Positions 1-8,327 of a stretch of 11,176 bases of DNA are shown in pieces (position 1 is the stretch's first letter; every line of letters starts with the position of its first letter). The notes below the pieces were generated by a model, which did not search any database, had not been told where the DNA came from, and was given only the letters and a program-made list of their open reading frames with translations. The translations under genes were made by a program, and so were the position numbers. Source of the stretch: Flavobacterium sp. (GTDB taxonomy: Bacteria > Bacteroidota > Bacteroidia > Flavobacteriales > Flavobacteriaceae); contig JALRGZ010000151.1 of NCBI GenBank assembly GCA_023253295.1, positions 1 to 11,176 on the forward strand, read 5' to 3'.

Positions 1-2622
1 ATTCCAAATGGAGAACCGGGTAAAATAGGCATCTATGTATTGAACAATACGGGAGCACTAGTTGAGAAACCTCAGGAAAGAGGTGTTGCCCATTTTTTAG
101 AACATATGGTATTCAAGGGCAGTAAAAATTTCCCTGGAAATCAAACTGCCGAAACTCTCGAAAGTATGGGGCTTCGCATAGGTAGGGATTTTAATGGATC
201 CGTAAACGATACTCATACCGAATACAGAATCTTTATTCCTGAAAACAACAAATCCATTTTAAACAAAACTTTAGACCTTATGAAAGATTGGTGCTTCAAT
301 CTTGAAATGGGTGCTAACGACTTAGAAGTGGAGAAAAAAGTGGTAATTGAAGAAATCAAATTAAGACCTGTGGGTGGTACTCCTTTTTTAATGGGTACTT
401 ATTTAGAAGGCCATAATGGTTTAGGAACCAAAGAACAAATTAATAGTGTTACGGCTCAAGATGTTAAAAACTTCTATAACAAATACTACACTCCAGACCA
501 ATTAACATTGGTTATTAATGGTAAAGTAAACGAAAAGGAAGTTGCTCAATACATCGAAAAATTATTTGCTAACGTCCCTTCTACTACCAATAAAATCACA
601 AACAAATATTTAGATCTAAGCACTGAAACTATTGTTGACAGTACTTATAAAACGAGTGATAAAAACAAAACTTCTTTTTTAGTATTAGGTTTCAAAACTC
701 AAGACTTCCTTGTAACTTCTTATGAATCTTACAAAAAAGATTTCATCTACAATTTGTTTTGTAAAATGCTAGAGAATAGATTAGACCAACTGCCTAATTC
801 CAATTTCAACAAGGTTGATGTTACAAATGCGAAGCCTTTACCCGGAAATCTTTGGTTTAATTTTAGATTAGACGGAAAAGATAATGCCTCTTACAAAGCC
901 ATGTTAAATGACTTTTGTTTCACTTTAGCACAGGCAAGAAAATTTGGTTTTTTGGACGAAGAAATAAAATATTTTGCTAACAACTTCTTAGACCGTTACA
1001 AAACTTCAAAGCAAGAAACAACAACATATTCGGATATTAAAAGATCATTTTTAACTGGTGATGTACTGTTAACTATAAAAGATAGAATTGCTATTACTGA
1101 GAAAGTCCTTAACGAGATTACTCCAACTGATTTTAATGATTTATTAAATTCTTTTACAGATTATAACAAAACTATTTTATTTGATAATACCTCAACTGCT
1201 TTTGAATCCCATTTTACAAAAAACTATATTTTAAATCAATTAAAAAATATAAATAGTTTCAATTCGAATGTAACGCCATATAAATTTAAAACACCTAGAA
1301 ATGTCTTTTTAGTTCAAAACAGCACCGATTTACCTACCGTTAAAATTGAAACTAAAAAAGCGGTAAAAATTGAGAAAAAAACAACTTTAGGAGATTATCT
1401 CTATGAATTAAAATATCCTAATGGGATTAGAGTAGTCGTTAATTCCGCTCCAAATGCCGAAAATCAAATCAAAATTATCGGTAACCAAGGTTTAAATTCT
1501 ATTCCCAAAGAAGACAGAGCCTTATTTAAAGCATCCATTAAAACTTTCGATAATGCTTATGGTGATTATTCTGAAAAAGAAGCCAGTACATTACAACGAA
1601 ACTTAAAAATATATAATGAAGTAGCAATTGGTAATTACGATTATGAATTCAATCTAAAAGGTACCAAGGAAGGGTTTTTACAACTTTTTAGTATTTTCAA
1701 TCTTATCGTAAATAATACTACGGTTCCAAATACTATCAATTTTAACAAGAGCTTCGAAACACAACTAAAGCGTGGAAGCAAATCCAAAGATGAAATTCAG
1801 GATTTTATTGATGAGATAAATGGTTTAGCATTAGATATTCCGGAATCAGACCAGACGCAACTTGATGAAGAAACGATCAAACGTTTGGCTAACTACAATC
1901 AAATATTCAAACATAATTTCAAAAATTCTTATATCTATGTAGGAGGTACTCTTCCTGAAAATGTAGATGAATTAATCTCTACCTACATTGCCAGCATACC
2001 TTCTCCAAAACTAGAAGTTGCCAAAGTGGATAAAAAAGAGCCGCTTTATGCAACTCAACCAACGACTAAGGAGTTCACTTGGAATACAAAATCAACAAAA
2101 GACAATTTTATGTTTAGTCGAAAAAGTGACAAGCCAGTTACTTTTAAAGATAAACTAATTGCCAATGGTATTGCCGAATTTGGATACAAAAGAATGTTTG
2201 AAATACTCCGAAAAAAATATGGTTTTATTTACTCATTAGGAACTACAGGATATACGAATAAAAATCAAAACCTATCTTCCGTAAGTATTCGTTACATAGT
2301 TCAGGACGCAACGAATACATCCAAAGCACGCACGGCAATGATTGAAGAAGTTTTAACTCCAATGAGTAAGGCCGAACTTTCAGATAATGATATCCATACC
2401 ATTAAAGCTTTATTGGAACAAAACTATGTTGCCAATTTTTATGAAAATGAACGTGTAAGCTCAGAATATTTAAAATGGGGCTTAGATTATGGTAAATTAT
2501 ATACCATCGAAGAGTTTCAAAAAATGATACGTAAAATCTCGACTGAAGAAATCAAACAACAAATGAGACACACCATTAATTTGAATAAATACTATAACAT
2601 CATACAATCACCAAAAAAATGA
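1..2622 (+). CDS. PqqL-like M16 family zinc metallopeptidase, 5' partial
   Basis: The reading frame is open from base 1 to the TGA at 2620-2622, so the start codon and any signal peptide lie upstream of the window. The inverted zinc motif HxxEH reads HFLEH (His codon at 91-93), and a Glu 76 residues after its last His, in the segment EVEKKVVIEE, fits the third zinc ligand of M16 enzymes. The surrounding NFPGNQ and LESMGLRIGRDFN segments resemble PqqL-type peptidases, which are about 930 residues long; 873 codons are visible here. The C-terminal half (from about base 1380) carries a second M16-like domain without HxxEH but with the LRKKYGFIYS segment, matching the usual Arg/Tyr pair of the inactive half. 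Family knowledge suggests a periplasmic or outer-membrane-associated peptidase that degrades peptides in a closed chamber. The substrate cannot be read from the sequence. An upstream operon partner cannot be excluded. Confidence 0.9.
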   Translation: MPNGEPGKIGIYVLNNTGALVEKPQERGVAHFLEHMVFKGSKNFPGNQTAETLESMGLRIGRDFNGSVNDTHTEYRIFIPENNKSILNKTLDLMKDWCFNLEMGANDLEVEKKVVIEEIKLRPVGGTPFLMGTYLEGHNGLGTKEQINSVTAQDVKNFYNKYYTPDQLTLVINGKVNEKEVAQYIEKLFANVPSTTNKITNKYLDLSTETIVDSTYKTSDKNKTSFLVLGFKTQDFLVTSYESYKKDFIYNLFCKMLENRLDQLPNSNFNKVDVTNAKPLPGNLWFNFRLDGKDNASYKAMLNDFCFTLAQARKFGFLDEEIKYFANNFLDRYKTSKQETTTYSDIKRSFLTGDVLLTIKDRIAITEKVLNEITPTDFNDLLNSFTDYNKTILFDNTSTAFESHFTKNYILNQLKNINSFNSNVTPYKFKTPRNVFLVQNSTDLPTVKIETKKAVKIEKKTTLGDYLYELKYPNGIRVVVNSAPNAENQIKIIGNQGLNSIPKEDRALFKASIKTFDNAYGDYSEKEASTLQRNLKIYNEVAIGNYDYEFNLKGTKEGFLQLFSIFNLIVNNTTVPNTINFNKSFETQLKRGSKSKDEIQDFIDEINGLALDIPESDQTQLDEETIKRLANYNQIFKHNFKNSYIYVGGTLPENVDELISTYIASIPSPKLEVAKVDKKEPLYATQPTTKEFTWNTKSTKDNFMFSRKSDKPVTFKDKLIANGIAEFGYKRMFEILRKKYGFIYSLGTTGYTNKNQNLSSVSIRYIVQDATNTSKARTAMIEEVLTPMSKAELSDNDIHTIKALLEQNYVANFYENERVSSEYLKWGLDYGKLYTIEEFQKMIRKISTEEIKQQMRHTINLNKYYNIIQSPKK

Positions 2623-2647
2623 AACTATTTAGTTGTTAATTCATTCC

Positions 2648-2684
2648 AAAAAGAGTCGGTACCATATTTGAACCGGCTCTTTTT
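2648..2684 (+). terminator. Rho-independent terminator after the M16 peptidase gene
   Basis: A 13-bp stem (AAAAAGAGTCGGT pairing with ACCGGCTCTTTTT, one G-U pair) has an 11-nt loop and is followed by further T residues on the + strand. It starts 26 nt after the peptidase stop codon, so it most likely ends that transcript. Confidence 0.85.
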
Positions 2685-2712
2685 TTATTTAAATAGTGTC
2701 CCGTCCTGAAAT

Positions 2713-2740
2713 AAAAAAGACTCCAATTGGAGTCTTTTTT
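2713..2740 (-). terminator. Perfect-palindrome terminator between convergent genes, placed for argS
   Basis: A 28-bp perfect palindrome has half-site AAAAAAGACTCCAA followed by its exact complement. A GACTCC/GGAGTC core is flanked by A- and T-runs, so it can act on either strand. On the - strand it lies 20 nt beyond the argS stop and is the obvious argS terminator. On the + strand it backs up the hairpin at 2648-2684. Confidence 0.85.
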
Positions 2741-2759
2741 ATCTATACTATTAATGTGA

Positions 2760-4538
2760 TTACATTCTTTCAGGAACATTTATTCCTAGCAAGCTAAATG
2801 AAGATGCGATGGTATCAGCCACCTTTTTAGACAATTGTACACGGAATTTTTTTGTTTCCAAATCGGCTTCTCCTAAAATGGGCACTGCCTGATAGAACGA
2901 ATTGTATTCTTTTACCAAATCATAGGTATAATTAGCCAATAAAGCCGGACTATGATTTTGAGCAGCATTTTGAATTAACTCAGGAAATAATTGCAATTGT
3001 TTTAGCAATTCTTTCTCTTTTTCGTGTAAGCTTACCACTTTTGCCTCATTAGAAAAACCAAAATCAGCTTTTCTTATAATCGATTGAATACGAGCATAAG
3101 TATATTGAATAAACGGACCTGTATTTCCGGCAAAATCCACTGATTCTTCAGGGTTGAACAAAATACGTTTTTTAGGATCTACTTTTAAAATATAATATTT
3201 TAAAGCCCCCATACCGATAGTTTTGTACAACTTGGCTTTTTCTTCGTCTGAATAACCGTCTAATTTCCCTAATTCTTCCGAAATTTGTTGAGCGGTATCA
3301 CTCATATCTTTCATCAAATCATCCGCATCAACCACAGTTCCTTCACGAGATTTCATTTTTCCGGAAGGCAAATCTACCATTCCGTAAGATAGGTGGAATA
3401 AATTATCAGCCCATTCAAAACCTAATTTTTTCAAGATTAAGAACAATACCTTAAAGTGGTAATCCTGCTCGTTTCCTACTGTATAAACCATACCGCCTAC
3501 ATCCGGCATATCTTTTACACGTTGAATAGCCGTTCCAATATCTTGTGTCATATAAACGGCTGTACCATCCGAACGCAATACAATTTTACGATCTAAACCT
3601 TCAGCAGTCAAATCAATCCAAACTGAACCATCAGGATCTTTTTCAAAGATTCCTTTTTCCAATCCCATTTGAACCACATCTTTTCCTAACAGATAAGTGT
3701 TGCTTTCATAATAATAACTATCAAAATCAACGCCCATATTAGTATAAGTAGTTGCAAAACCATCATAAACCCATTGGTTCATCGTTTTCCAAAGCGCCAC
3801 CACTTCTTCCTCACCAGCTTCCCATTTGCGAAGCATATCCTGAGCTTCTAAAATTATTGGTGCTCGTTTTTTAGCCTCTTCTTCGGTTTTTCCTTCTGCC
3901 ATCAATTGGTTAATTTCTTCTTTATAAGCTTTGTCAAAAGCCACATAGAAATTCCCCACTAACTTATCCCCTTTCAATCCGGTAGATTCCGGAGTTTGGT
4001 CTTTACCAAATTTTTGCCAGGCCAACATCGACTTACAGATATGAATTCCTCTGTCGTTGATGATTTGCGTTTTATACACTTTTTTACCCGAAGCCTTAAT
4101 AATTTCAGCAACAGAATAGCCTAATAAATTATTACGAACGTGCCCTAAGTGCAAAGGTTTATTGGTATTTGGCGAAGAATATTCTACCATAACCGCCTTG
4201 TCTTCCGGACTAGGAGTCACAAAACCGTATTTGACATCATCTTTAATTCCGTTGAAAAAATCCAAATAATAAGAATCTGAAATAACAATATTCAAAAAAC
4301 CTGAAACCACATTGAACTTGGCTACCTCAGCCACATTTTCAACTAAATAGTTTCCAATTTTATTTCCTAATTCTACCGGATTACTTTTTATGATTTTCAA
4401 CAATGGAAAAATTACCATCGTAATATCTCCTTCAAATTCCTTACGTGTAGCCTGAAATTCAATTTTATCCACTTCAATGTCGAATAAAACCTGAATGGCA
4501 TTTTTTATAGATGGCGTAAGCGTTTGTGATAATGTCAT
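2760..4538 (-). CDS. argS: Arginyl-tRNA synthetase
   Basis: Class Ia aminoacyl-tRNA synthetase that charges tRNA-Arg with arginine in the cytoplasm, using ATP. The 592-residue protein is close to the usual bacterial length (577 in E. coli). Residues 1 to about 90 form the N-terminal Arg-tRNA-synthetase domain. The HIGH motif is HLGH at residues 130-133, within the typical NTNKPLHLGHVRNN segment. The KMSKS-like loop is KMKSR at 394-398. The C-terminal DALR anticodon-binding domain starts near GNTGPFIQYTYARIQ (about 470) and the protein ends in PERM, as ArgS proteins often do. The start ATG at 4538 is 26 nt from a clear TAnnTTTG box, which leaves little room for an earlier start. It is a single gene, convergent with the M16 peptidase gene and divergent from the beta-barrel protein gene. 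Confidence 0.98.
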   Translation of the reverse strand: MTLSQTLTPSIKNAIQVLFDIEVDKIEFQATRKEFEGDITMVIFPLLKIIKSNPVELGNKIGNYLVENVAEVAKFNVVSGFLNIVISDSYYLDFFNGIKDDVKYGFVTPSPEDKAVMVEYSSPNTNKPLHLGHVRNNLLGYSVAEIIKASGKKVYKTQIINDRGIHICKSMLAWQKFGKDQTPESTGLKGDKLVGNFYVAFDKAYKEEINQLMAEGKTEEEAKKRAPIILEAQDMLRKWEAGEEEVVALWKTMNQWVYDGFATTYTNMGVDFDSYYYESNTYLLGKDVVQMGLEKGIFEKDPDGSVWIDLTAEGLDRKIVLRSDGTAVYMTQDIGTAIQRVKDMPDVGGMVYTVGNEQDYHFKVLFLILKKLGFEWADNLFHLSYGMVDLPSGKMKSREGTVVDADDLMKDMSDTAQQISEELGKLDGYSDEEKAKLYKTIGMGALKYYILKVDPKKRILFNPEESVDFAGNTGPFIQYTYARIQSIIRKADFGFSNEAKVVSLHEKEKELLKQLQLFPELIQNAAQNHSPALLANYTYDLVKEYNSFYQAVPILGEADLETKKFRVQLSKKVADTIASSFSLLGINVPERM

Positions 4539-4563
4539 TTTGTCTTTGAATTTATAAAGTGTG

Positions 4564-4571
4564 CAAAGATA
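4564..4571 (-). promoter_or_regulatory. argS promoter, Bacteroidota -7 box
   Basis: On the - strand this reads TATCTTTG, an exact match to TAnnTTTG, followed by CACAC. It lies 26 nt upstream of the argS ATG, implying a leader of about 20 nt. No clear -33 TTG is visible at the expected distance. Confidence 0.75.
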
Positions 4572-4737
4572 GTCATAATAGCACTGAATTAAAAATAGGA
4601 AAACAAGATAATTTATGAAGAAAACTACCTGATTATTCTGGGTTCTTCACCTCTCAATCACCACAACAGCATATCCAACAAACAGATTTATAAAGAATTA
4701 AAATTTCATTTCTAAAAAAATATTTTTAAAAAAATAG

Positions 4738-4756
4738 TACTATGTATTGCATAGTA
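4738..4756. repeat. Perfect inverted repeat over the -33 region, possible operator
   Basis: TACTATG, 5 nt (TATTG), then CATAGTA: two exact 7-bp arms. The spacer holds the TTG that serves as the -33 element of the next promoter, so a protein bound here would cover RNA polymerase contacts. The symmetry is seen directly; the operator role is inference. Confidence 0.55.
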
Positions 4757-4778
4757 TTATTCAAAAGACATATATTTG
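4747..4778 (+). promoter_or_regulatory. Promoter of the outer-membrane beta-barrel gene
   Basis: TTG at 4747-4749 and TATATTTG at 4771-4778 are separated by 21 nt, a good fit to the Bacteroidota promoter (TTTG/TTG at -33, TAnnTTTG at -7). Transcription would start near 4785, about 30 nt before the ATG at 4817. This also shows that the in-frame ATG at 4742 lies inside the promoter and is not the start. Confidence 0.8.
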
Positions 4779-4816
4779 CATTATCAATTAGAATAATTCA
4801 TACAAAATATATTATT

Positions 4817-7186
4817 ATGAAAACGAAACTCATTTTAATCTGTGTTATACTTGGAAATATTTTTTCCATTACTGCACAAAATTCGGCACCAACAAATTTG
4901 CTGGAAGCTCCGGGAAGTATCTCTGGAAAAGTAGTCGATAAAAAAACGAACGAACCAATTCCCTTTGTAAACATTGCCATTCAGGAAAATGGAAAATTCA
5001 TTACTGGCGGAATTACTTCTGACAAAGGTTTATTCCATATCAAAAACCTTGATTTTAAAAAATATACTGTTGAGTTTCAATTCATGGGCTATAAAACACT
5101 TTCTAAACAAGTTACACTCTCTGAAAACAACAGCAGCCTAAACCTGAACATTATTGCTATTGAAGAAGATGCCATAGAACTAAAAAGTGTTGAGATTGTA
5201 AGTGAAAAATCAGTTATAGAACAAAAAATTGACCGAAAAGTAATCAATGTTGGCAAAGATCTAATTTCGGCTGGTGCTACAGCTTCACAAATTATGAATA
5301 ACATTCCTTCGGTGAGTGTTGATCCTCAAACCAACGCAATTAGTTTAAGAGGAAATTCGAATGTTAAAATTCTGATTGATGGCAAACCGACTAATATGGA
5401 TGCAGCCCAGTTATTACAACAAATTCCGTCATCATCCATTAAACAAATAGAATTGATTACCAATCCTTCAGCTAAATACAATCCTGAAGGAATGAGCGGA
5501 ATGATTAATATTGTTCTCAACAAAAACAGTAAAATTGGTTTTAACGGAAGTATCAACAACGGAGTTACATTTGCCAAAACACCAAAAGTAAATTCGTCAT
5601 TTGATACGAATTACAAATCCGGAAAAATCAACTGGTTTGCTAATTATGGATTGAATCACGGAAAACAAAACAACCATGGCTATATTAACACTACTGAAAC
5701 AGGACAGGAAGATTTCCAAAAATATGTATTTACAGACAAAAACACCTCACACCTGGCCAAAATAGGTTTTGACTTTTATTGGAACGAAAAAAACACTGTC
5801 TCATTTTACACCAATCAAAACTTTTTTAAGTCGATTGGAAATTCAAGCACTTATATTGATTTTGTTCATCAAGAGGATATTAATCAATTATTCAAGAATA
5901 TAACAGATAATCATGGACAAACCTATAACTTAGACTATAAAACCAATTTTAAAAAAGAAGGCCATACACTTGAATTAGAAATAAATCAAAACAACAATAA
6001 TAACACTGAAGACGCTTCATTTTATCTTTACAACGCCAGAACCAATTACATTAACACCAAAGGAAACAATACATTAGTAAATCTCGACTATGTAAACCCT
6101 TTATCTGAAAACACCAAATTAGAACTTGGATTAGAAAGTAGAAACGAAAGCACCAAAAACAATTTTATTGTAGATGATGCTCAAAATTCCAATTTCAAAT
6201 TCGATAGAAATATCTACTCGGCTTATGTCACCTATTCCAAACAATGGAAAAAATGGAATGCTCAGATTGGAACAAGATTAGAACATTTTGAAGCAGAAGC
6301 TATTTTTAAACAAAAAGATGAAAACGATGCTTCCTATAACACCAAATTATTCAACCTTTATCCATCTGCTTTTTTGAATTATGTTCCCAGTGAAAAAAAC
6401 TCATTTAACCTGAGTGTTTCCAAACGTGTAGACAGACCGGGAATCAATCAGTTAAACCCTATTAGAGAATGGAGTACCCCTCAGATTGACTCCGAGGGAA
6501 ATCCGGCTTTACAACCTCAATTCACCTATTCATACGAATTGAATTATACCCGAAAATTGAAAAATGGTACAATAACTTCTGGATTTTTCTACCGAAGAAT
6601 AAACTCAGAAATCACCAGAACTTTATATGAAAATCCTGATGACGAATCAAAGCAAATTTTATCCTATGCTAATTTGAATGACAACAATGCTTATGGATTA
6701 GAAATTTCTTCCAATATTGATTTCACCAAATGGTTTAGTACCAATATTAGCTTAGATGCCTATAACAAGAAAATACGTGGAGTAGTTTCAGACGAAGCCG
6801 TTTCAGCCGATGTAACTGCTTTCAATGCAAGAATCAACAACACTTTTAAAGCAACCAAACACTTGCGTTTTCAATTATTTGGTATGTATCGCGGTCGTGA
6901 CTTGGGTTTGCAATTATTGGGTAAACCAATGTGGAAAGCAGATTTAGGATCCAGTCTAAACGTTTTAAAAGGTAGTGGAACATTAACTGTAAAATTTAGC
7001 GATATTTTCAAGACCATGAGCTACCGTTTTACAGGCGAAATTCCAAAAGAACAACACGGACAATTTAACTGGGAAAGCCGTTCTGTTTATTTAGGATTCA
7101 ATTACAGATTTGGTAGCGCTAAAAACAAAGCTACACAAAGAAAAGCGAGAGATAATAACGAAACCCAGGGTGGTGGATTTTTATAG
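4817..7186 (+). CDS. Outer-membrane beta-barrel protein, TonB-receptor-like (carboxypeptidase-regulatory + plug + barrel)
   Basis: A 789-residue protein beginning MKTKLILICVILGNIF, with a Sec signal peptide probably cut near TAQ (residues 19-21). Residues about 34-102 form a carboxypeptidase-regulatory-like beta-sandwich (GSISGKVVDKKTNEPIPFVN, then GYKTLSKQVTL). Residues about 137-236 form a plug-like domain with SLRGNSNVKILIDGKPT and the segment IELITNPSAKYNPEGMSGMI. The rest is a long stretch of alternating polar/aromatic strands typical of a beta barrel and of the outer-membrane beta-barrel family related to TonB-dependent receptors. After the last aromatic strand (SVYLGFNYRFG) comes a charged tail of about 25 residues ending GGGFL. 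There is no SusD-like partner beside it, and no obvious TonB box, so a glycan-uptake role is not supported. The substrate is unknown. An earlier in-frame ATG at 4742 was rejected because it lies in the promoter and its extra 25 residues would precede the signal peptide. Confidence 0.88.
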   Translation: MKTKLILICVILGNIFSITAQNSAPTNLLEAPGSISGKVVDKKTNEPIPFVNIAIQENGKFITGGITSDKGLFHIKNLDFKKYTVEFQFMGYKTLSKQVTLSENNSSLNLNIIAIEEDAIELKSVEIVSEKSVIEQKIDRKVINVGKDLISAGATASQIMNNIPSVSVDPQTNAISLRGNSNVKILIDGKPTNMDAAQLLQQIPSSSIKQIELITNPSAKYNPEGMSGMINIVLNKNSKIGFNGSINNGVTFAKTPKVNSSFDTNYKSGKINWFANYGLNHGKQNNHGYINTTETGQEDFQKYVFTDKNTSHLAKIGFDFYWNEKNTVSFYTNQNFFKSIGNSSTYIDFVHQEDINQLFKNITDNHGQTYNLDYKTNFKKEGHTLELEINQNNNNNTEDASFYLYNARTNYINTKGNNTLVNLDYVNPLSENTKLELGLESRNESTKNNFIVDDAQNSNFKFDRNIYSAYVTYSKQWKKWNAQIGTRLEHFEAEAIFKQKDENDASYNTKLFNLYPSAFLNYVPSEKNSFNLSVSKRVDRPGINQLNPIREWSTPQIDSEGNPALQPQFTYSYELNYTRKLKNGTITSGFFYRRINSEITRTLYENPDDESKQILSYANLNDNNAYGLEISSNIDFTKWFSTNISLDAYNKKIRGVVSDEAVSADVTAFNARINNTFKATKHLRFQLFGMYRGRDLGLQLLGKPMWKADLGSSLNVLKGSGTLTVKFSDIFKTMSYRFTGEIPKEQHGQFNWESRSVYLGFNYRFGSAKNKATQRKARDNNETQGGGFL

Positions 7187-7214
7187 ATTGTAGTTTTAAA
7201 TAGTTTTGAAAAGG

Positions 7215-7246
7215 AAAAGTCCGGAGTTGGCCAACTTCGGACTTTT
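7215..7246. terminator. Bidirectional terminator between the beta-barrel gene and fabH-like gene
   Basis: AAAAGTCCGGAGTTGG is followed directly by CCAACTTCGGACTTTT, a 16-bp inverted repeat with one G-U pair. T-rich sequence follows on the + strand and the complement of an A-run on the - strand. It lies 28 nt after the beta-barrel gene stop and 20 nt beyond the fabH-like stop, so it can end both convergent transcripts. Confidence 0.9.
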
Positions 7247-7266
7247 AAATTTTTATTGTAATGATT

Positions 7267-8274
7267 TTACCATTTAATTATAGCACTTGCCCAGGTAAAA
7301 CCACTTCCAAAAGCAGCCAGAACCACCGTATCACCTTCTTTAATTTTTCCTTTTTCCCAAGCTTCGGTCAGAGCAATCGGAATAGAAGCAGCAGTAGTAT
7401 TACCGTATTGTTGTACGTTGTTATACACCTGATCATCATTCAATTTAAATTTATTCTGAATGTACTGTGAAATCCTTAAATTAGCCTGATGAGGAATCAG
7501 CATATCAATATCAGAAACCTGTAATTTATTTGCCTCTAATCCTTCAGTAATTACTTCTGCAAAACGAACTACTGCATTTTTAAACACAAATTGTCCATTC
7601 ATGTGTGGAAAATAACTTTCGTCTTCGGGATTATTATCTGCTAAAATATCATTTACCCATCTTCCGCCCATTCCCGGAGCTGTTAACACTAATTCTTCAG
7701 CATGAATCCCTTCGGAATGTAAATGGGTAGAAAGAATACCTTTTATCAAATCTTCCTCTCTACTCAGGATAGCTGCTCCTGCTCCATCTCCAAAAATCAC
7801 AGAAACACCTCTTCCTCTGGTAGTCATATCCAATCCCGAAGATTGCACCTCTGAACCAATTACCAAAACATTTTTATACATTCCGGTTTTAATATATTGA
7901 TCAGCTACAGACAAAGCATATACAAATCCGGAACATTGATTGCGAACATCCAAAGCCCCAACAGTTCTCAATCCTAAATCTCTTTGAACTAAAACACCTG
8001 GTCCCGGAAAATAATAATCCGGACTTAAGGTTGCAAAAACAATAAAATCGATATCATTTTTGTCAATTCCGGCACGTTCTATAGCAATTTTGGCAGCTTT
8101 TACCCCCATAGTAGTGGTAGTATCTTCACCTTTGATAATGTGCCTGCGTTCTTTTATTCCTGTTCGCTCCTGAATCCATTCGTCATTGGTATCCATGATT
8201 TTAGACAAATCAGCATTAGTCACCACATTATTGGGAACATAAAATCCCAAACCAGAAATTTTAGAATGATACAT
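7267..8274 (-). CDS. fabH: Beta-ketoacyl-ACP synthase III (FabH family)
   Basis: Condenses an acyl-CoA starter with malonyl-ACP to begin fatty-acid synthesis, a cytosolic thiolase-fold enzyme. The catalytic triad is visible: Cys114 in QCSGF, His262 in PHQAN, Asn292 in YGNTTAASIP. Other FabH hallmarks are DEWIQERTGIKERR (31-44), GDGAGAA (162-168) and a C-terminal GSGFTWAS. At 335 residues it is longer than E. coli FabH (317). The Cys-to-His distance is 148 against 132 residues, which places about 16 extra residues near 200-225, while the His-to-Asn spacing is unchanged. The gene is not next to plsX or rpmF, the common partners of housekeeping fabH, so it may be a second paralogue. A branched-chain or specialised starter preference is possible but cannot be read from sequence. 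The start ATG at 8274 gives the normal N-terminus. The ABC ATPase gene lies 116 nt upstream on the same strand. Confidence 0.93.
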   Translation of the reverse strand: MYHSKISGLGFYVPNNVVTNADLSKIMDTNDEWIQERTGIKERRHIIKGEDTTTTMGVKAAKIAIERAGIDKNDIDFIVFATLSPDYYFPGPGVLVQRDLGLRTVGALDVRNQCSGFVYALSVADQYIKTGMYKNVLVIGSEVQSSGLDMTTRGRGVSVIFGDGAGAAILSREEDLIKGILSTHLHSEGIHAEELVLTAPGMGGRWVNDILADNNPEDESYFPHMNGQFVFKNAVVRFAEVITEGLEANKLQVSDIDMLIPHQANLRISQYIQNKFKLNDDQVYNNVQQYGNTTAASIPIALTEAWEKGKIKEGDTVVLAAFGSGFTWASAIIKW

Positions 8275-8298
8275 CGTATTGTTTTTTAAGTGAAATTA

Positions 8299-8327
8299 AA
8301 AATGTAATTAAAATTCTAACTTACAAA
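8299..8327 (-). promoter_or_regulatory. Possible fabH promoter
   Basis: On the - strand TTTG (8327-8324) is followed after 17 nt by TACATTTT (8306-8299), one base from TAnnTTTG. It would give a leader of about 18 nt before the ATG at 8274. The match is imperfect in an AT-rich background, so this is tentative. Confidence 0.35.

Noticed and set aside
3545..3742. 65-codon open frame on the + strand
   Set aside because: It lies wholly antisense to argS in a conserved catalytic-domain region, with no promoter or recognisable protein; it is a shadow of argS.
4572..4737. Search for a small gene or RNA in the argS/beta-barrel divergent gap
   Set aside because: A somewhat GC-richer patch near 4620-4690 caught the eye, but there is no open frame with a start, no stable hairpin and no repeat that I can support.
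4798..5577. Three short - strand frames (4798-4980, 5089-5304, 5326-5577)
   Set aside because: All are antisense to the well-supported beta-barrel gene and show no family signature or start context.
7261..7470. 69-codon + strand frame
   Set aside because: Antisense to the 3' part of the fabH-like gene, and it starts just after a strong terminator; no protein family recognised.
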